Shown here: positions 24,611 through 32,132 of the stretch, piece after piece
How the letters are laid out: every line of letters starts with the position of its first letter
Numbering within the stretch: position 1 is the first letter of the stretch
From: NS-11 sp036505795
GTDB taxonomy: Bacteria > Nitrospirota > Nitrospiria > Nitrospirales > NS-4
Assembly: GCA_036505795.1 (NCBI GenBank)
Contig: DASXSU010000111.1
Location: 1-45,377, forward strand
DNA: 45,377 nt
Direction of reading: 5' to 3'
Notes under the pieces: generated by a model
What the model was told of the DNA's origin: nothing
Databases searched by the model: none
The model's input: the letters and a program-made list of their open reading frames with translations, nothing else
Position numbers and translations under genes: made by a program

Positions 24611-25507
24611 CTATTTCGCGCAGCGAAAGCCTATAGTGGGCGCACGTTGGTCGGGGACTGCGCCGTTGCGCGTCGCCGCCCGTAACATCAAGATATTACT
24701 CTTCCACGAACCTCCCCTGACGCTCTTGTAGCGGCCCGGCTTCGGGCCTGGTGGATTGCGCTTCGGCATCCTGGCGTAGTAGTCGGCCTCGAACCAGTCC
24801 TGGACCCATTCCGCGATATTTCCGGCCATGTGCCGCGCGCCGTAGGGACTCTGGCCTTCTTCTTTGCTGTCTGTCGCCGCAACCAGAGGGATCTCATGCA
24901 TATGATGCTGCCCAAACACGGCTAACCCAGATGTCGGTTTGGCATTACCCCATGGAAAGAGATTGCCGTCATTTCCCCTGGCCGCCTTTTCCCACTCGGC
25001 TTCCGTGGGCAGCCTTTTCCCCTGCGCGCGACAAAAGTCCGCTGCCTCGGTCCAAGTCACGTACAGGGCCGGCCATCGGGCCAGGACGTAGTCCGGGAGC
25101 ATGTGCACCGTGATGACATGCCAGATCAGGCGTTGAAGCTCCTGTGATGGTGAGTGATGCTGCACGATGAGAAATGACAGATATTCCGAGAGGCTTACCT
25201 CGTCCCGGTCGATCTCAAAGGTATCAAGCCAAATGCGACGCTGGGGTTGCTCAGTATCATCGAACGGCGCTGCTATCCCGGAGCGACCACCGTGCGGAAG
25301 ATTCGTGCCCATCAAGAACCACCCTTCGTGGACGGTCACCATCGGGGAGGACGAAGCGAGCTTGGCGATGGCGGTGAGGCGAGGGGCCAGTTCCGTACGA
25401 GGTTGGGGGGCTTCCTGCGATGCCAGGGGCGACGCTGTCACGAAGATCAGCGTCACGAGAAATGCCCTCGCCAAGCAAAGGGCTCGAATCGCAATCCTGT
25501 GACTCAC
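24611..25507 (-). CDS. Formylglycine-generating-enzyme (SUMF1) family protein
   Basis: 298 residues if the GTG at 25507 is the start, 308 from the TTG at 25537. The GTG has GGAGG twelve bases upstream and gives a well-formed signal peptide (ending SPLASQEA). The FGE-sulfatase fold is marked by GWFLMGTNL, PQRRIWLDTFEIDRDEVSLS, TWTEAADFCRAQGKRLPTEA, EWEKAARG, GNIAEWVQDW, VRGGSW and GFRC. Exported members often act as binding or structural modules instead of modifying sulfatases. No sulfatase is in the window. Confidence 0.85.
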   Translation of the reverse strand: MSHRIAIRALCLARAFLVTLIFVTASPLASQEAPQPRTELAPRLTAIAKLASSSPMVTVHEGWFLMGTNLPHGGRSGIAAPFDDTEQPQRRIWLDTFEIDRDEVSLSEYLSFLIVQHHSPSQELQRLIWHVITVHMLPDYVLARWPALYVTWTEAADFCRAQGKRLPTEAEWEKAARGNDGNLFPWGNAKPTSGLAVFGQHHMHEIPLVAATDSKEEGQSPYGARHMAGNIAEWVQDWFEADYYARMPKRNPPGPKPGRYKSVRGGSWKSNILMLRAATRNGAVPDQRAPTIGFRCAK

Positions 25508-25631
25508 TGCTTGTGTATACCTCCAAGCGCGAAACAATTCTCTTCACACAGGAGTATGTCGGTTGGTCCCGTGAGCCATCTCAGGAGAGATTCTCGCAGC
25601 CCGCGCGCCTTTTAGGCTAAGCCGGCCACAC

Positions 25632-25660
25632 TTGACATGGTAAAGATGATTAGTAAAAAT
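25632..25660 (+). promoter_or_regulatory. Possible promoter for the PA2779-like operon
   Basis: TTGACA (25632-25637) followed after 17 bases by AAAAAT, a weak -10. It sits about 45 bases ahead of the GTG start at 25705. Confidence 0.3.
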
Positions 25661-25704
25661 GATGCGCTCCGGCTCTTCAATGCCACCTTAGGAGGTAATT
25701 TACC

Positions 25705-26100
25705 GTGAAACAACTGCGACAGTGTTGCCGAAAGGCATTGACGATTTATCTCATCCTCGCCATGTTGGTTCTCGGTTGTTTGCCGTACGACGCGATGGCA
25801 GTAATGATCCCGTCAGACCTCGAAAACGCCGGAGTATCCATCGGGATGGATCGGGACGCCGACATCCAAAAAATCCAGATGGTGCTGGAGTCCAAACTAG
25901 TGATGCAACGACTCAGCGATCTTGGTCTCAGCGTCGAAGAAGTTCAACAATCGATGGCAAAGTTGACGACGCAGGAGTTGCATAATGTAGCCAGCAATCT
26001 GGATGGTTTACAGGCCGGTGGCGATCTAGGACTCGTCATCGGCATTTTGGTCGTCGTCGTACTTGTCCTCTTGATCATATTTCTGGCAAAAAGAGCATAA
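25705..26100 (+). CDS. PA2779-family membrane protein
   Basis: 131 residues from a GTG start with TAGGAGGT upstream. An N-terminal hydrophobic segment (TIYLILAMLVLGCLPYDAMA) is followed by a helical region with LSVEEVQQSMAKLTTQELH, and a C-terminal transmembrane helix (LGLVIGILVVVVLVLLIIFLAKRA). This layout and sequence are those of the small PA2779 family (DUF6627), normally found beside PA2778-type C39 peptidases, exactly as here. Function unknown. Confidence 0.85.
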   Translation: MKQLRQCCRKALTIYLILAMLVLGCLPYDAMAVMIPSDLENAGVSIGMDRDADIQKIQMVLESKLVMQRLSDLGLSVEEVQQSMAKLTTQELHNVASNLDGLQAGGDLGLVIGILVVVVLVLLIIFLAKRA

Positions 26101-26103
26101 GAG

Positions 26104-26688
26104 ATGAACTCAAACGCAGGTTGTGTGCTCTTTATAAGCTTGGTCCTGGCAGTGACAGGCTGTGGGACCACTGAGCCGCCACTTGCGAAACAGCTCGAGG
26201 CCTCACTGCTCGGCAGCGTACTTTATGTCAATCGGGTGCCGTTTTATCCTCAAACTCAATACCAGTGTGGGCCCGCCTCGTTGGCTGCAGTGCTGAACTA
26301 TTGGGGCCGGGACGTGACGCCCGACCTCATTGCGCAAGACATTTATCGCCCGCAAATGAAAGGCACCTTGAGTTTGGACCTCTGGCAATACGCCAAAGGT
26401 CAGAATCTTCGTGCGACCATCGAGCATGGCTCCTGGGAATCTCTGGAAAGGCATGTAAGTCGCAACCGCCCGGTCATTGCCTTTCTGAATTACGGCATTC
26501 AACAGGTGCCCGTGGGTCACTTTTTGGTCGTGGTGGGGTTGGATCCCGACGATAGGAGCGTCATCACGTATTCCGGCCTCAACAAGGACGAACGCATCCC
26601 TTTTGAACGCTTCAAGGCGGCGTGGGCAAAAACGAATTATTGGTCTCTTCTAATCGAACCGAACGAGAGTCAAGACGAGGCCGCGTAG
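26104..26688 (+). CDS. PA2778-like C39-family cysteine peptidase lipoprotein
   Basis: 194 residues. The lipobox is LAVTGC with cysteine 20. The catalytic cysteine is C55 (QYQCGPASLAAVL) and the histidine H139 (VPVGHFLVVVGLD); the Asp/Asn follows in the next strand. C39 peptidases cut leader peptides after double-glycine-like sites or act as inactive receptors. Here no ABC transporter is attached. In PA2778 a TPR region is fused on the C-terminus; here it is encoded separately in the next gene. It follows PA2779-like by three bases. Confidence 0.85.
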   Translation: MNSNAGCVLFISLVLAVTGCGTTEPPLAKQLEASLLGSVLYVNRVPFYPQTQYQCGPASLAAVLNYWGRDVTPDLIAQDIYRPQMKGTLSLDLWQYAKGQNLRATIEHGSWESLERHVSRNRPVIAFLNYGIQQVPVGHFLVVVGLDPDDRSVITYSGLNKDERIPFERFKAAWAKTNYWSLLIEPNESQDEAA

Positions 26689-27330
26689 ATGCGGACCCTT
26701 GGGCTTGCCGTTGTCCTCCTCGTCATTATCTCCGCCTGCTCATCTCTGCCTAGGTTCTATGAGTTTCATGACCCATTAACTGCTCAAGAACACTTGGCGC
26801 TCGGCGTGAGCTATGAATCCCAAGGTGAAACTACATCGGCAATCGCAGAATACAAGAGGGTGATCGAAATCGCCCCTGATCGTGATGGAGTGACGGCCAG
26901 GGTGTTTCTCGGGAACCTTTATACGGGACTTGAGCAATTCCAGACGGCAGAACAGTATTATCGTGAGGCGCTTGCTCTCGATTCCCATCGCGTCCAAGCC
27001 TTAAACAACCTCGCCTCCATGTACGTAAAGCAAGGTGCAAAATTGGGAGAGGCGGAAACCTTGGCGAGAACAGCCGTTGCCGAGGCCGAACGTGGAAATA
27101 GTGCCGGTCAACAAGGCGTGTACCTTGAGACCCTCGGTGAGGTGCTTTTAGAGCAAGGACGGTATTCTGAGGCCCTTAAAAATTTTCAAAAGGCAGAGAC
27201 CTTCAACGATAACGGCAAGCCGTATTGGTTGATCCAACTCTACGCTAAGATGGCAGAGGCCTATGAGCGACTGGGACAGACAGCCGAAGCACGGGAGGCA
27301 CGTGAAAGGTCAAGAAGCTTCGCGAATTAG
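26689..27330 (+). CDS. TPR lipoprotein, partner of the C39 peptidase
   Basis: 213 residues. A lipoprotein signal (LLVIISACSS) is followed by about four tetratricopeptide repeats, such as EHLALGVSYESQGETTSAIA, ALNNLASMYVKQG and YLETLGEVLLEQGRYSEALK. The ATG follows the TAG of the peptidase directly, with no gap, implying tight coupling. TPRs mediate protein-protein contact, so it probably brings a substrate or partner to the peptidase in the periplasm. Confidence 0.85.
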   Translation: MRTLGLAVVLLVIISACSSLPRFYEFHDPLTAQEHLALGVSYESQGETTSAIAEYKRVIEIAPDRDGVTARVFLGNLYTGLEQFQTAEQYYREALALDSHRVQALNNLASMYVKQGAKLGEAETLARTAVAEAERGNSAGQQGVYLETLGEVLLEQGRYSEALKNFQKAETFNDNGKPYWLIQLYAKMAEAYERLGQTAEAREARERSRSFAN

Positions 27331-27668
27331 GAGGCACTTGATTAGAGAACCTTAATTATTCGCCGGTTTATAGGTCTTAATAGCGGTTGACGGCCCGCCC
27401 TGTCAGGCGTAGCATCGAACGATGACGTTCTAAGCCACGCCGACTGCCCTATTGCTCGCGCTTTTCGATTCCCCCCAGCGCGATTGATTCTCAGTCTCCG
27501 CCGCTTCCACGCCACAGTGACGGCTGCTTTTATTGCAGATGAATGCGGCGGATCACAGACCCAAACTTCGTAAGGCGCCACCAGATGGCGAATGAGGAGT
27601 GGGCCTTCAAGTTCTATATTATTGAACAATGAGCTTCAGCAAAGTTTGACACAACAACGGAGGACGTT
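27331..27668. other. Gene-free interval before the CsbD gene
   Basis: About 340 bases with no credible gene; the only longer minus-strand frame needs a TTG start and has no ribosome binding site. No tRNA-like or terminator stem was seen. It ends with the leader of the CsbD gene. Confidence 0.35.
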
Positions 27669-27923
27669 ATGAACAACGAGCAGTTCAAAGCGAGTTGGGA
27701 GCAACTGGAGGGACATCTTAAAACGCGCTGGGGAAAATTCACGGATGAGGATCTCTCGCCGATCAAGGGCGATCAGGACAAGTTTAATATCGCCAATGCA
27801 AAGCGGTACGGGGAGATGAAGGGCGACGTCAGCAAGTGGGCAGACTTATGGTATGCGAGGTGGACCGGATCGTATGAGGCCTACTATGCCCAGTGGAAAC
27901 CCGCAGTTGGTTCCAGGTTCTAG
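27669..27923 (+). CDS. CsbD-family stress protein
   Basis: 84 residues with GGAGGACGTT before the ATG. CsbD proteins are small, hydrophilic, helical proteins induced by general stress. The characteristic pattern is seen in WEQLEGHLKTRWGKFTDEDL and the QDKFNIANAKRYGEMKGD stretch. The C-terminal part (aromatic-rich YARWTGSYEAYYAQW) is longer than the core family. Function is unknown. A candidate terminator follows. Confidence 0.7.
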   Translation: MNNEQFKASWEQLEGHLKTRWGKFTDEDLSPIKGDQDKFNIANAKRYGEMKGDVSKWADLWYARWTGSYEAYYAQWKPAVGSRF

Positions 27924-27940
27924 AAATATCTCTTTTGAAT

Positions 27941-27971
27941 GGGGGAGGCCAGGCCTTAGGTGGCCTCACCC
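27941..27971. terminator. Hairpin between convergent CsbD and the next minus-strand gene
   Basis: GGGGAGGCCA (from 27941) pairs with TGGCCTCACCC (27961-27971) around a nine-base loop, allowing a T bulge. There is no T-tract. The position between converging stops fits a bidirectional terminator. Confidence 0.4.
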
Positions 27972-27979
27972 GGGAGCTG

Positions 27980-28501
27980 TTAATATTGAAAGGCGACGAT
28001 TAATCCGGGAAGAAAATTTTCAAATGGAGAGCGCCCGCCAATATTCATTGCAAAGGCAATCGTCAAGGCGGAGCCTCTGCGCAGCGGAATATCAATGCCG
28101 GCCCCGAGAGGCATGACCCATACCCCCTGACAGCGGATAAAGTCATCCGGTTTCATCACCGGATAGGCTGTCGGAAGCCTGGATAAGTTTTTCGGAAGAC
28201 GGATCCCAAACCAGTACTTCGCAGGCTTTAAATTAAAGTCTGTCATCTCAAGCGACGAGCTGTATTGTAAGAGCGGTGCCAGCCCGACAACTTTCCTTCC
28301 CAACTTTTCGGCGGTTTCAAATGCCATAAGGCTTTGGTCGTGGAGATCGCTGAGAAGTTCTGTGGTCCACTGAGAATCTTCGCCACGAGCGTCAACGCTA
28401 ACCGAGAGCATACAAGCTAGAATAAACATGAAGACGACGGTGACGCGCTCGGGGGAGCCGCGAATCGAATGTGGGCCCGAATGTACCCACACAGGGAGCA
28501 T
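27980..28501 (-). CDS. Exported protein, unknown
   Basis: 173 residues. The ATG at 28501 has GAGGTAG at a good distance; the ATG at 28429 would leave a shorter signal. A hydrophobic stretch (VVFMFILACMLSVSV) probably ends a signal peptide at DARGED. The mature part contains ELLSDLHDQSLMAFETAEKLG and a beta-rich second half ending in an aromatic residue (AFQY), as in small outer-membrane proteins. No family is recognised. Confidence 0.5.
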   Translation of the reverse strand: MLPVWVHSGPHSIRGSPERVTVVFMFILACMLSVSVDARGEDSQWTTELLSDLHDQSLMAFETAEKLGRKVVGLAPLLQYSSSLEMTDFNLKPAKYWFGIRLPKNLSRLPTAYPVMKPDDFIRCQGVWVMPLGAGIDIPLRRGSALTIAFAMNIGGRSPFENFLPGLIVAFQY

Positions 28502-28848
28502 TTACTACCTCACGGCATGGAATCTGATTAAAATTTACTAGGGGCGCCGCCTCAATTCCGTTACTCAGAAGAGGGAGATGGCTGCTCAAACGTCAGAGAT
28601 ACCATCTATTATCCTTCTAATACTAAAGTTGGTCAGACGCCGAGTCTTAACTCAGGTAGACAGACACCTCGCGACTGGAACAGCCGGGAAAAGCAGAATG
28701 GTTTTTCAACGGGGAGTACTGCTAAATTTTTTCACGGTAGGTAAGAGCCCTGGCAGAGAGTAACTAAGGATCCCCCCCTATAGGGGGGGATTGCCAGATT
28801 CAGATCACTTAGCTATATATACTTCTTCAAAATCCAGGGAGGGATGAT
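28502..28848. other. Intergenic region upstream of the LuxR-type gene
   Basis: About 350 bases without a supported gene; a 61-codon plus frame starting at 28578 lacks a spaced ribosome binding site. It contains a 20-bp palindrome at 28771-28790. Confidence 0.4.
28771..28790 (+). promoter_or_regulatory. Perfect 20-bp C-run/G-run palindrome (possible operator)
   Basis: TCCCCCCCTA followed immediately by its reverse complement TAGGGGGGGA. It lies 58 bases upstream of the LuxR-type gene start, a normal place for an operator. The palindrome also could form a hairpin with no loop, which is less likely. G-run palindromes are used by several metal- and formaldehyde-sensing repressors (CsoR/FrmR/RcnR family), but no such gene is present. 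A half-site-like TAGGGGGGA occurs near 30721 upstream of the sigma-54 activator. Confidence 0.45.
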
Positions 28849-29091
28849 ATGTTCACCAAAAGCAAGGCAAAAGGGGTGGTTTCCTTGACGGAACGGGAGC
28901 AGCAGGTCCTGAATCTTATTTGGAACGGCCTGAAGAACCGTGAAATCGGAGAGCAGTTGAGGATCAGCCATAAGACCGTCGAGGCCCACCGCGCCAACAT
29001 GATGAAGAAGCTACGGGCAACCAATGCCGCTCAACTGCTGAAAAGTTGTTTTGAGCAAGGCTTCCTCCGGCAGCGACAACGGATGGCCTAA
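28849..29091 (+). CDS. Stand-alone LuxR/GerE-type DNA-binding protein
   Basis: 80 residues: only the GerE helix-turn-helix, from LTEREQQVLNLIWNGLKNREIGEQL to the recognition helix KTVEAHRANMMKKLRA. No receiver or ligand-binding domain precedes it. GGGAGGGATGAT lies before the ATG. Such one-domain regulators act as DNA-binding proteins whose activity depends on their level or partners. The C-rich palindrome upstream may be its own operator or another regulator's. Confidence 0.85.
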   Translation: MFTKSKAKGVVSLTEREQQVLNLIWNGLKNREIGEQLRISHKTVEAHRANMMKKLRATNAAQLLKSCFEQGFLRQRQRMA

Positions 29092-29446
29092 GCTTATCGT
29101 CATTCTGCGATAACCCCTCACACCCGGGGCGTTGCTCCACGATGGGTGTTCATGCTTAGCAGCAGCCCATCGCTAACAGTTCCTGGACCGTTGCCTATAA
29201 CACGCGAGGGGCTTGCCCTATTTGGACCCTTGCTATGGTAGCGTTTGGGCTGCCAGCCTTGTTGGTGATACCTCGTCGCTCCTCGCGGCACACGTTCTCC
29301 AAGCGACCCCTCTGTGATCGCTGGTTGTTGCGGCATCGACCGAAACCTGTATCCACCTTTCCCATGCAGTGATTTCAGCGACGCCCACCAGGCGGTACTC
29401 TGGACAGTTTTGATAGAAGTTCCGGCCGGCCTCGTTGAGTTCGGAT
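29092..29446. other. Gene-free interval with one hairpin
   Basis: About 355 bases between the LuxR-type gene and the stop of the RRM gene. CGATGGG (29140-29146) pairs with CCCATCG (29166-29172) with an inner GCT/AGC, possibly ending the LuxR transcript. A 133-codon minus frame across it has no ribosome binding site or coding composition. Confidence 0.35.
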
Positions 29447-29857
29447 TTAGGCGTTGGAGCGGTCGAGATATTGCCTGTAAAACGTGGCTGCTTTGTGTTG
29501 AGTCAGCATGCGACACCACAGCAAATGGCCGTCCCTGACCTCAAACACGTACCACCGGCCTTTGCACTCTTCGAGATGGATGCCGGTGTACTCCGCAGTA
29601 ATCCGCTGGCCAATGGTCGCATCCTCGGTGGCCTTCCAAATGTTCGGTCGTCGGCCACCGATCGAGATGCGATCCTTGGTCGTAAGAATTTCTTCCACAT
29701 CTTGAGCACAGGACATCTCCACGATGCCCACGATACAGTTACCATTGCGATCGTTCACGACGTTGGCATGTAGAACGGGGCCAATCCGTTCGAAGACATC
29801 GCGCAGATCCTCACTGGTGGTATTCGGAGGAAGAGAAGTCACGTGCAGCTTATGCAT
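29447..29857 (-). CDS. Bacterial RNA-recognition-motif (RRM) protein
   Basis: 136 residues. Residues 1-75 form an RRM: RNP2-like LHVTSLP, helix TSEDLRDVFERIG, strands HANVVND and an RNP1-like NCIVGIVEM in which the aromatic residues expected are missing. The rest (residues 80-136) is a second small domain (QRITAEYTGIHLEECKGRWYVFEV). Bacterial RRM proteins are probably RNA-binding; this one may bind RNA weakly given the altered RNP1. The ribosome binding site is weak. A tRNA-Arg gene lies 180 bases upstream on the same strand. Confidence 0.7.
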   Translation of the reverse strand: MHKLHVTSLPPNTTSEDLRDVFERIGPVLHANVVNDRNGNCIVGIVEMSCAQDVEEILTTKDRISIGGRRPNIWKATEDATIGQRITAEYTGIHLEECKGRWYVFEVRDGHLLWCRMLTQHKAATFYRQYLDRSNA

Positions 29858-30039
29858 CTGCGGGAATTATCCCTACTGGTAAGGAAGAATGACCCCCCAG
29901 AAGCGTTTACTACAATACCAACCTTCGTAGGTAGTATATCTATTAGGCCGGAGTTTCAGAAAAATCTGCGAACTTTCGTCCGCGCCGAAGAATGGGCGGG
30001 AGTATCCTACCATCTAGTTTCATAACTACTTGATTAATT

Positions 30040-30116
30040 TGGTGCGCCCGGAGGGATTTGAACCCCCAACCCTCAGATCCGTAGTCTGATGCTCTATCCA
30101 ATTGAGCTACGGGCGC
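30040..30116 (-). tRNA. tRNA-Arg (anticodon ACG)
   Basis: On the minus strand the 77 bases run from GCGCCCGTAGCTC to GGGCGCACCA with CCA encoded. The anticodon stem TCAGA/TCTGA holds the loop CTACGGA, anticodon ACG, which decodes CGN after A34 is deaminated to inosine. The T arm has GGTTCAAATCC. Confidence 0.95.
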
Positions 30117-30987
30117 ACACGTCGAGGAGTACAAGCGGTTGACGTAAGCCACGCACTTATACCGGTCTTCCAGAGGGCCGTCAAGTCATCCGCGGGCGCA
30201 GTGCGGGCATTCCTCAGTGAGTCGCTTAACTTGATTACGATGGTGAAACGGGAGAGACCAGAGTGAGGAGGGACGTTGACTTCGGTTCGGGGGGTTTTCT
30301 TTAGCATGCATGGCTAGTTAGAGTGTATGGCAGGGGTAGCTTAAGTTGGGTAATGTTGGGTAATGAATGCTGAGTAACGAATGAAGCTCTCGCGTCTGAT
30401 GGCCGCGTGTCAAGAACGCCACAGTCCTACCCGCGCTCGATGGCGGAGCCTTCTTAGTTACGGTTGCAGAAGCGGACCGCATCCGTCTCGATATCCTCGC
30501 GAAACCCGGCCGACGGAGCGCAAATTGCATTCTTATTGCCAGCTGGGTTTACGACGTTGATGCGAATTGCAGGAGGTCGACAAGGTATGGGGCACACCTC
30601 TATAGTACCTACGTATATAGGCAGTTGATCGTTCCTCATCCAAGCGTGACTTCCTGACGGAACGAAATTCGCCGATCAACCCATCCGGGTAGGCCCCCCA
30701 CCGGTTGTGTCCCACCGGACTAGGGGGGACATATCCTTAGTTTTGTTGCATGTTCTTCGAGTCTAAACCATTCTAACGCGCCTTATTGTGTTTTCTGGCT
30801 TATAGACAGACTAAGGGCGTACTTTCGTGGTGAAAGTAATTCAAAACCTCGACTCCAACTCCGGCACCAGCGGGAAGCCACTGGCGCGGCCTCATGTCTC
30901 ACCGTGCGATTCAGTTCGCCCTGCGTTTCCAGCAGACAGAACCTTTCAACTTGTCAAGGCAACGACCGAGATTGCCGGGAGGTCGCT
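30117..30987. other. 870-base gene-poor interval upstream of the sigma-54 activator
   Basis: No gene is supported. A 61-codon minus frame (30454-30639) has AGGAAG far upstream and no known family. A tandem repeat GTTGGGTAAT occurs twice at about 30346-30365. Around 30687-30729 lie CCACCGG twice, a CCCCCC run and TAGGGGGGA; these may be regulatory. The remaining sequence shows nothing I recognise. Confidence 0.4.
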
Positions 30988-32112
30988 GTGACCAAGCCGG
31001 GCAATGGACGAGTGTTGTGGGAAATTCGAAGATTAGACGGTAGCAGCGGAAGGATCATTTTCTCCAACAACAATGGATCTAGCTCCATCCTGCAAGTGTT
31101 GGTTAACGAGGCTCTCCCCGCGCGGTTTGAGGGCATGTGGAAAGAGGGGCCGACCGACCAGATCGATGAGATCCTGGGAGAAAGCCCATGCATGGGCAAA
31201 GTGTTTGAGGCGATACGCAAGGTGGCAAGCGCGGATGTGCCGGTTTTAATTAGGGGGGAGAGCGGGACCGGAAAAGAACTGGTGGCGCGTGCCATCCATA
31301 ACCGCAGCCAACGCCGAGACGGCCCCTTTGTCGCCATTAACTGCGCCGCTATTCCCGAGACGCTTCTCGAATCCGAGTTGTTCGGTCACGAAAAGGGCTC
31401 TTTCAGCGGGGCTATTCAACAGCGAAAAGGAAGGACTGAGAGCGCCGACGGAGGGACGCTATTCTTAGATGAAATAGGTGAAATGCCGCCGGGCCCGCAA
31501 GTCAAACTCTTGCGATTCCTACAGGATGGAATGATTGAGCGAGTCGGAGGACGCGAGCAGATCAAGCTGAATGTGAGAGTTGTGGCCGCAACCAACCGCG
31601 ATCTCAAGGAGGCGATTGCCCAAGGAAGCTTTCGGAAGGATCTCTATTATCGTCTGAATGTCGTCGATCTCCACCTACCGCCGCTTCGCGAGCGAGGGCA
31701 GGATATTCTGCTCCTGGCCTGGATCTTCCTGAAACGGATCAGCGATCGGAAGCACAAGAAGATCCAGGGTTTCACTCCCAGCGCCATTGGGTCTCTACAG
31801 GCGCATTCCTGGCCAGGCAATGTCAGGGAACTCATGAACAAGATCCGTCGGGCGGTAGTACTCTCGGAGGGCGTGTACTTGACGCCAAAGGACCTAGATC
31901 TTCCGCGGGCCGATAACGACCAGCAAGAGCCTGTTGTTTCGTTGAAAGGAAAAGAGCAGCAGCAGAGGATCGATATGATTGTGCAAGCCATGGCCCAATA
32001 TGATGGAAATATCAGTCAGATCTCCAAAATCTTACAGATAAGCCGGCCCACCCTTTATCGGTATCTGCGCAAGTTTCGCGTCCCCGTCAATCCATACAGA
32101 ACCAACTCGTAA
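30988..32112 (+). CDS. Sigma-54-dependent transcriptional activator lacking a receiver domain
   Basis: 374 residues from the GTG at 30988, chosen for GGGAGG five bases before it. A short N-terminal region (residues 1-60) has no receiver, GAF or PAS signature. The AAA+ domain has Walker A G90ESGTGKE97, Walker B LFLDEIGEM near residue 158 and the R-finger region RKDLYYRLNVV. The GAFTGA loop that contacts sigma-54 is GSFSGA (137-142). A Fis-type helix-turn-helix (ISQISKILQISRPTLYRYL) closes the protein. It probably activates the downstream sigma-54 promoter at 32293. A terminator overlaps its stop. Confidence 0.92.
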   Translation: MTKPGNGRVLWEIRRLDGSSGRIIFSNNNGSSSILQVLVNEALPARFEGMWKEGPTDQIDEILGESPCMGKVFEAIRKVASADVPVLIRGESGTGKELVARAIHNRSQRRDGPFVAINCAAIPETLLESELFGHEKGSFSGAIQQRKGRTESADGGTLFLDEIGEMPPGPQVKLLRFLQDGMIERVGGREQIKLNVRVVAATNRDLKEAIAQGSFRKDLYYRLNVVDLHLPPLRERGQDILLLAWIFLKRISDRKHKKIQGFTPSAIGSLQAHSWPGNVRELMNKIRRAVVLSEGVYLTPKDLDLPRADNDQQEPVVSLKGKEQQQRIDMIVQAMAQYDGNISQISKILQISRPTLYRYLRKFRVPVNPYRTNS

Positions 32113-32132
32113 CGCGGCGTTACAGTTTTTTT
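32109..32132 (+). terminator. Terminator of the sigma-54 activator gene
   Basis: GTAAC-GCGGC-GTTAC overlapping the stop codon, followed by AG and seven T residues (32126-32132). The stem is short, but the T-run makes a rho-independent terminator plausible. Confidence 0.5.

Noticed and set aside
27342..27629. 95-codon minus-strand frame before CsbD
   Set aside because: It needs a TTG start, lacks a ribosome binding site and has an Arg-rich shadow-like composition.
28578..28763. 61-codon plus-strand frame upstream of the LuxR gene
   Set aside because: The ribosome binding site is too close to the ATG, and nothing in the product looks like a protein family.
29118..29519. 133-codon minus-strand frame
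   Set aside because: No ribosome binding site, no recognised domain, an unlikely composition, and it overlaps the end of the RRM gene.
30040..30116. tRNA-Arg as an attachment site for a mobile element
   Set aside because: No integrase, no second copy of the tRNA 3' end and no phage or transposon gene is visible nearby.
30454..30639. 61-codon minus-strand frame with a possible ribosome binding site
   Set aside because: The ribosome binding site is 11 bases or more from the start and the sequence has no support beyond being open.
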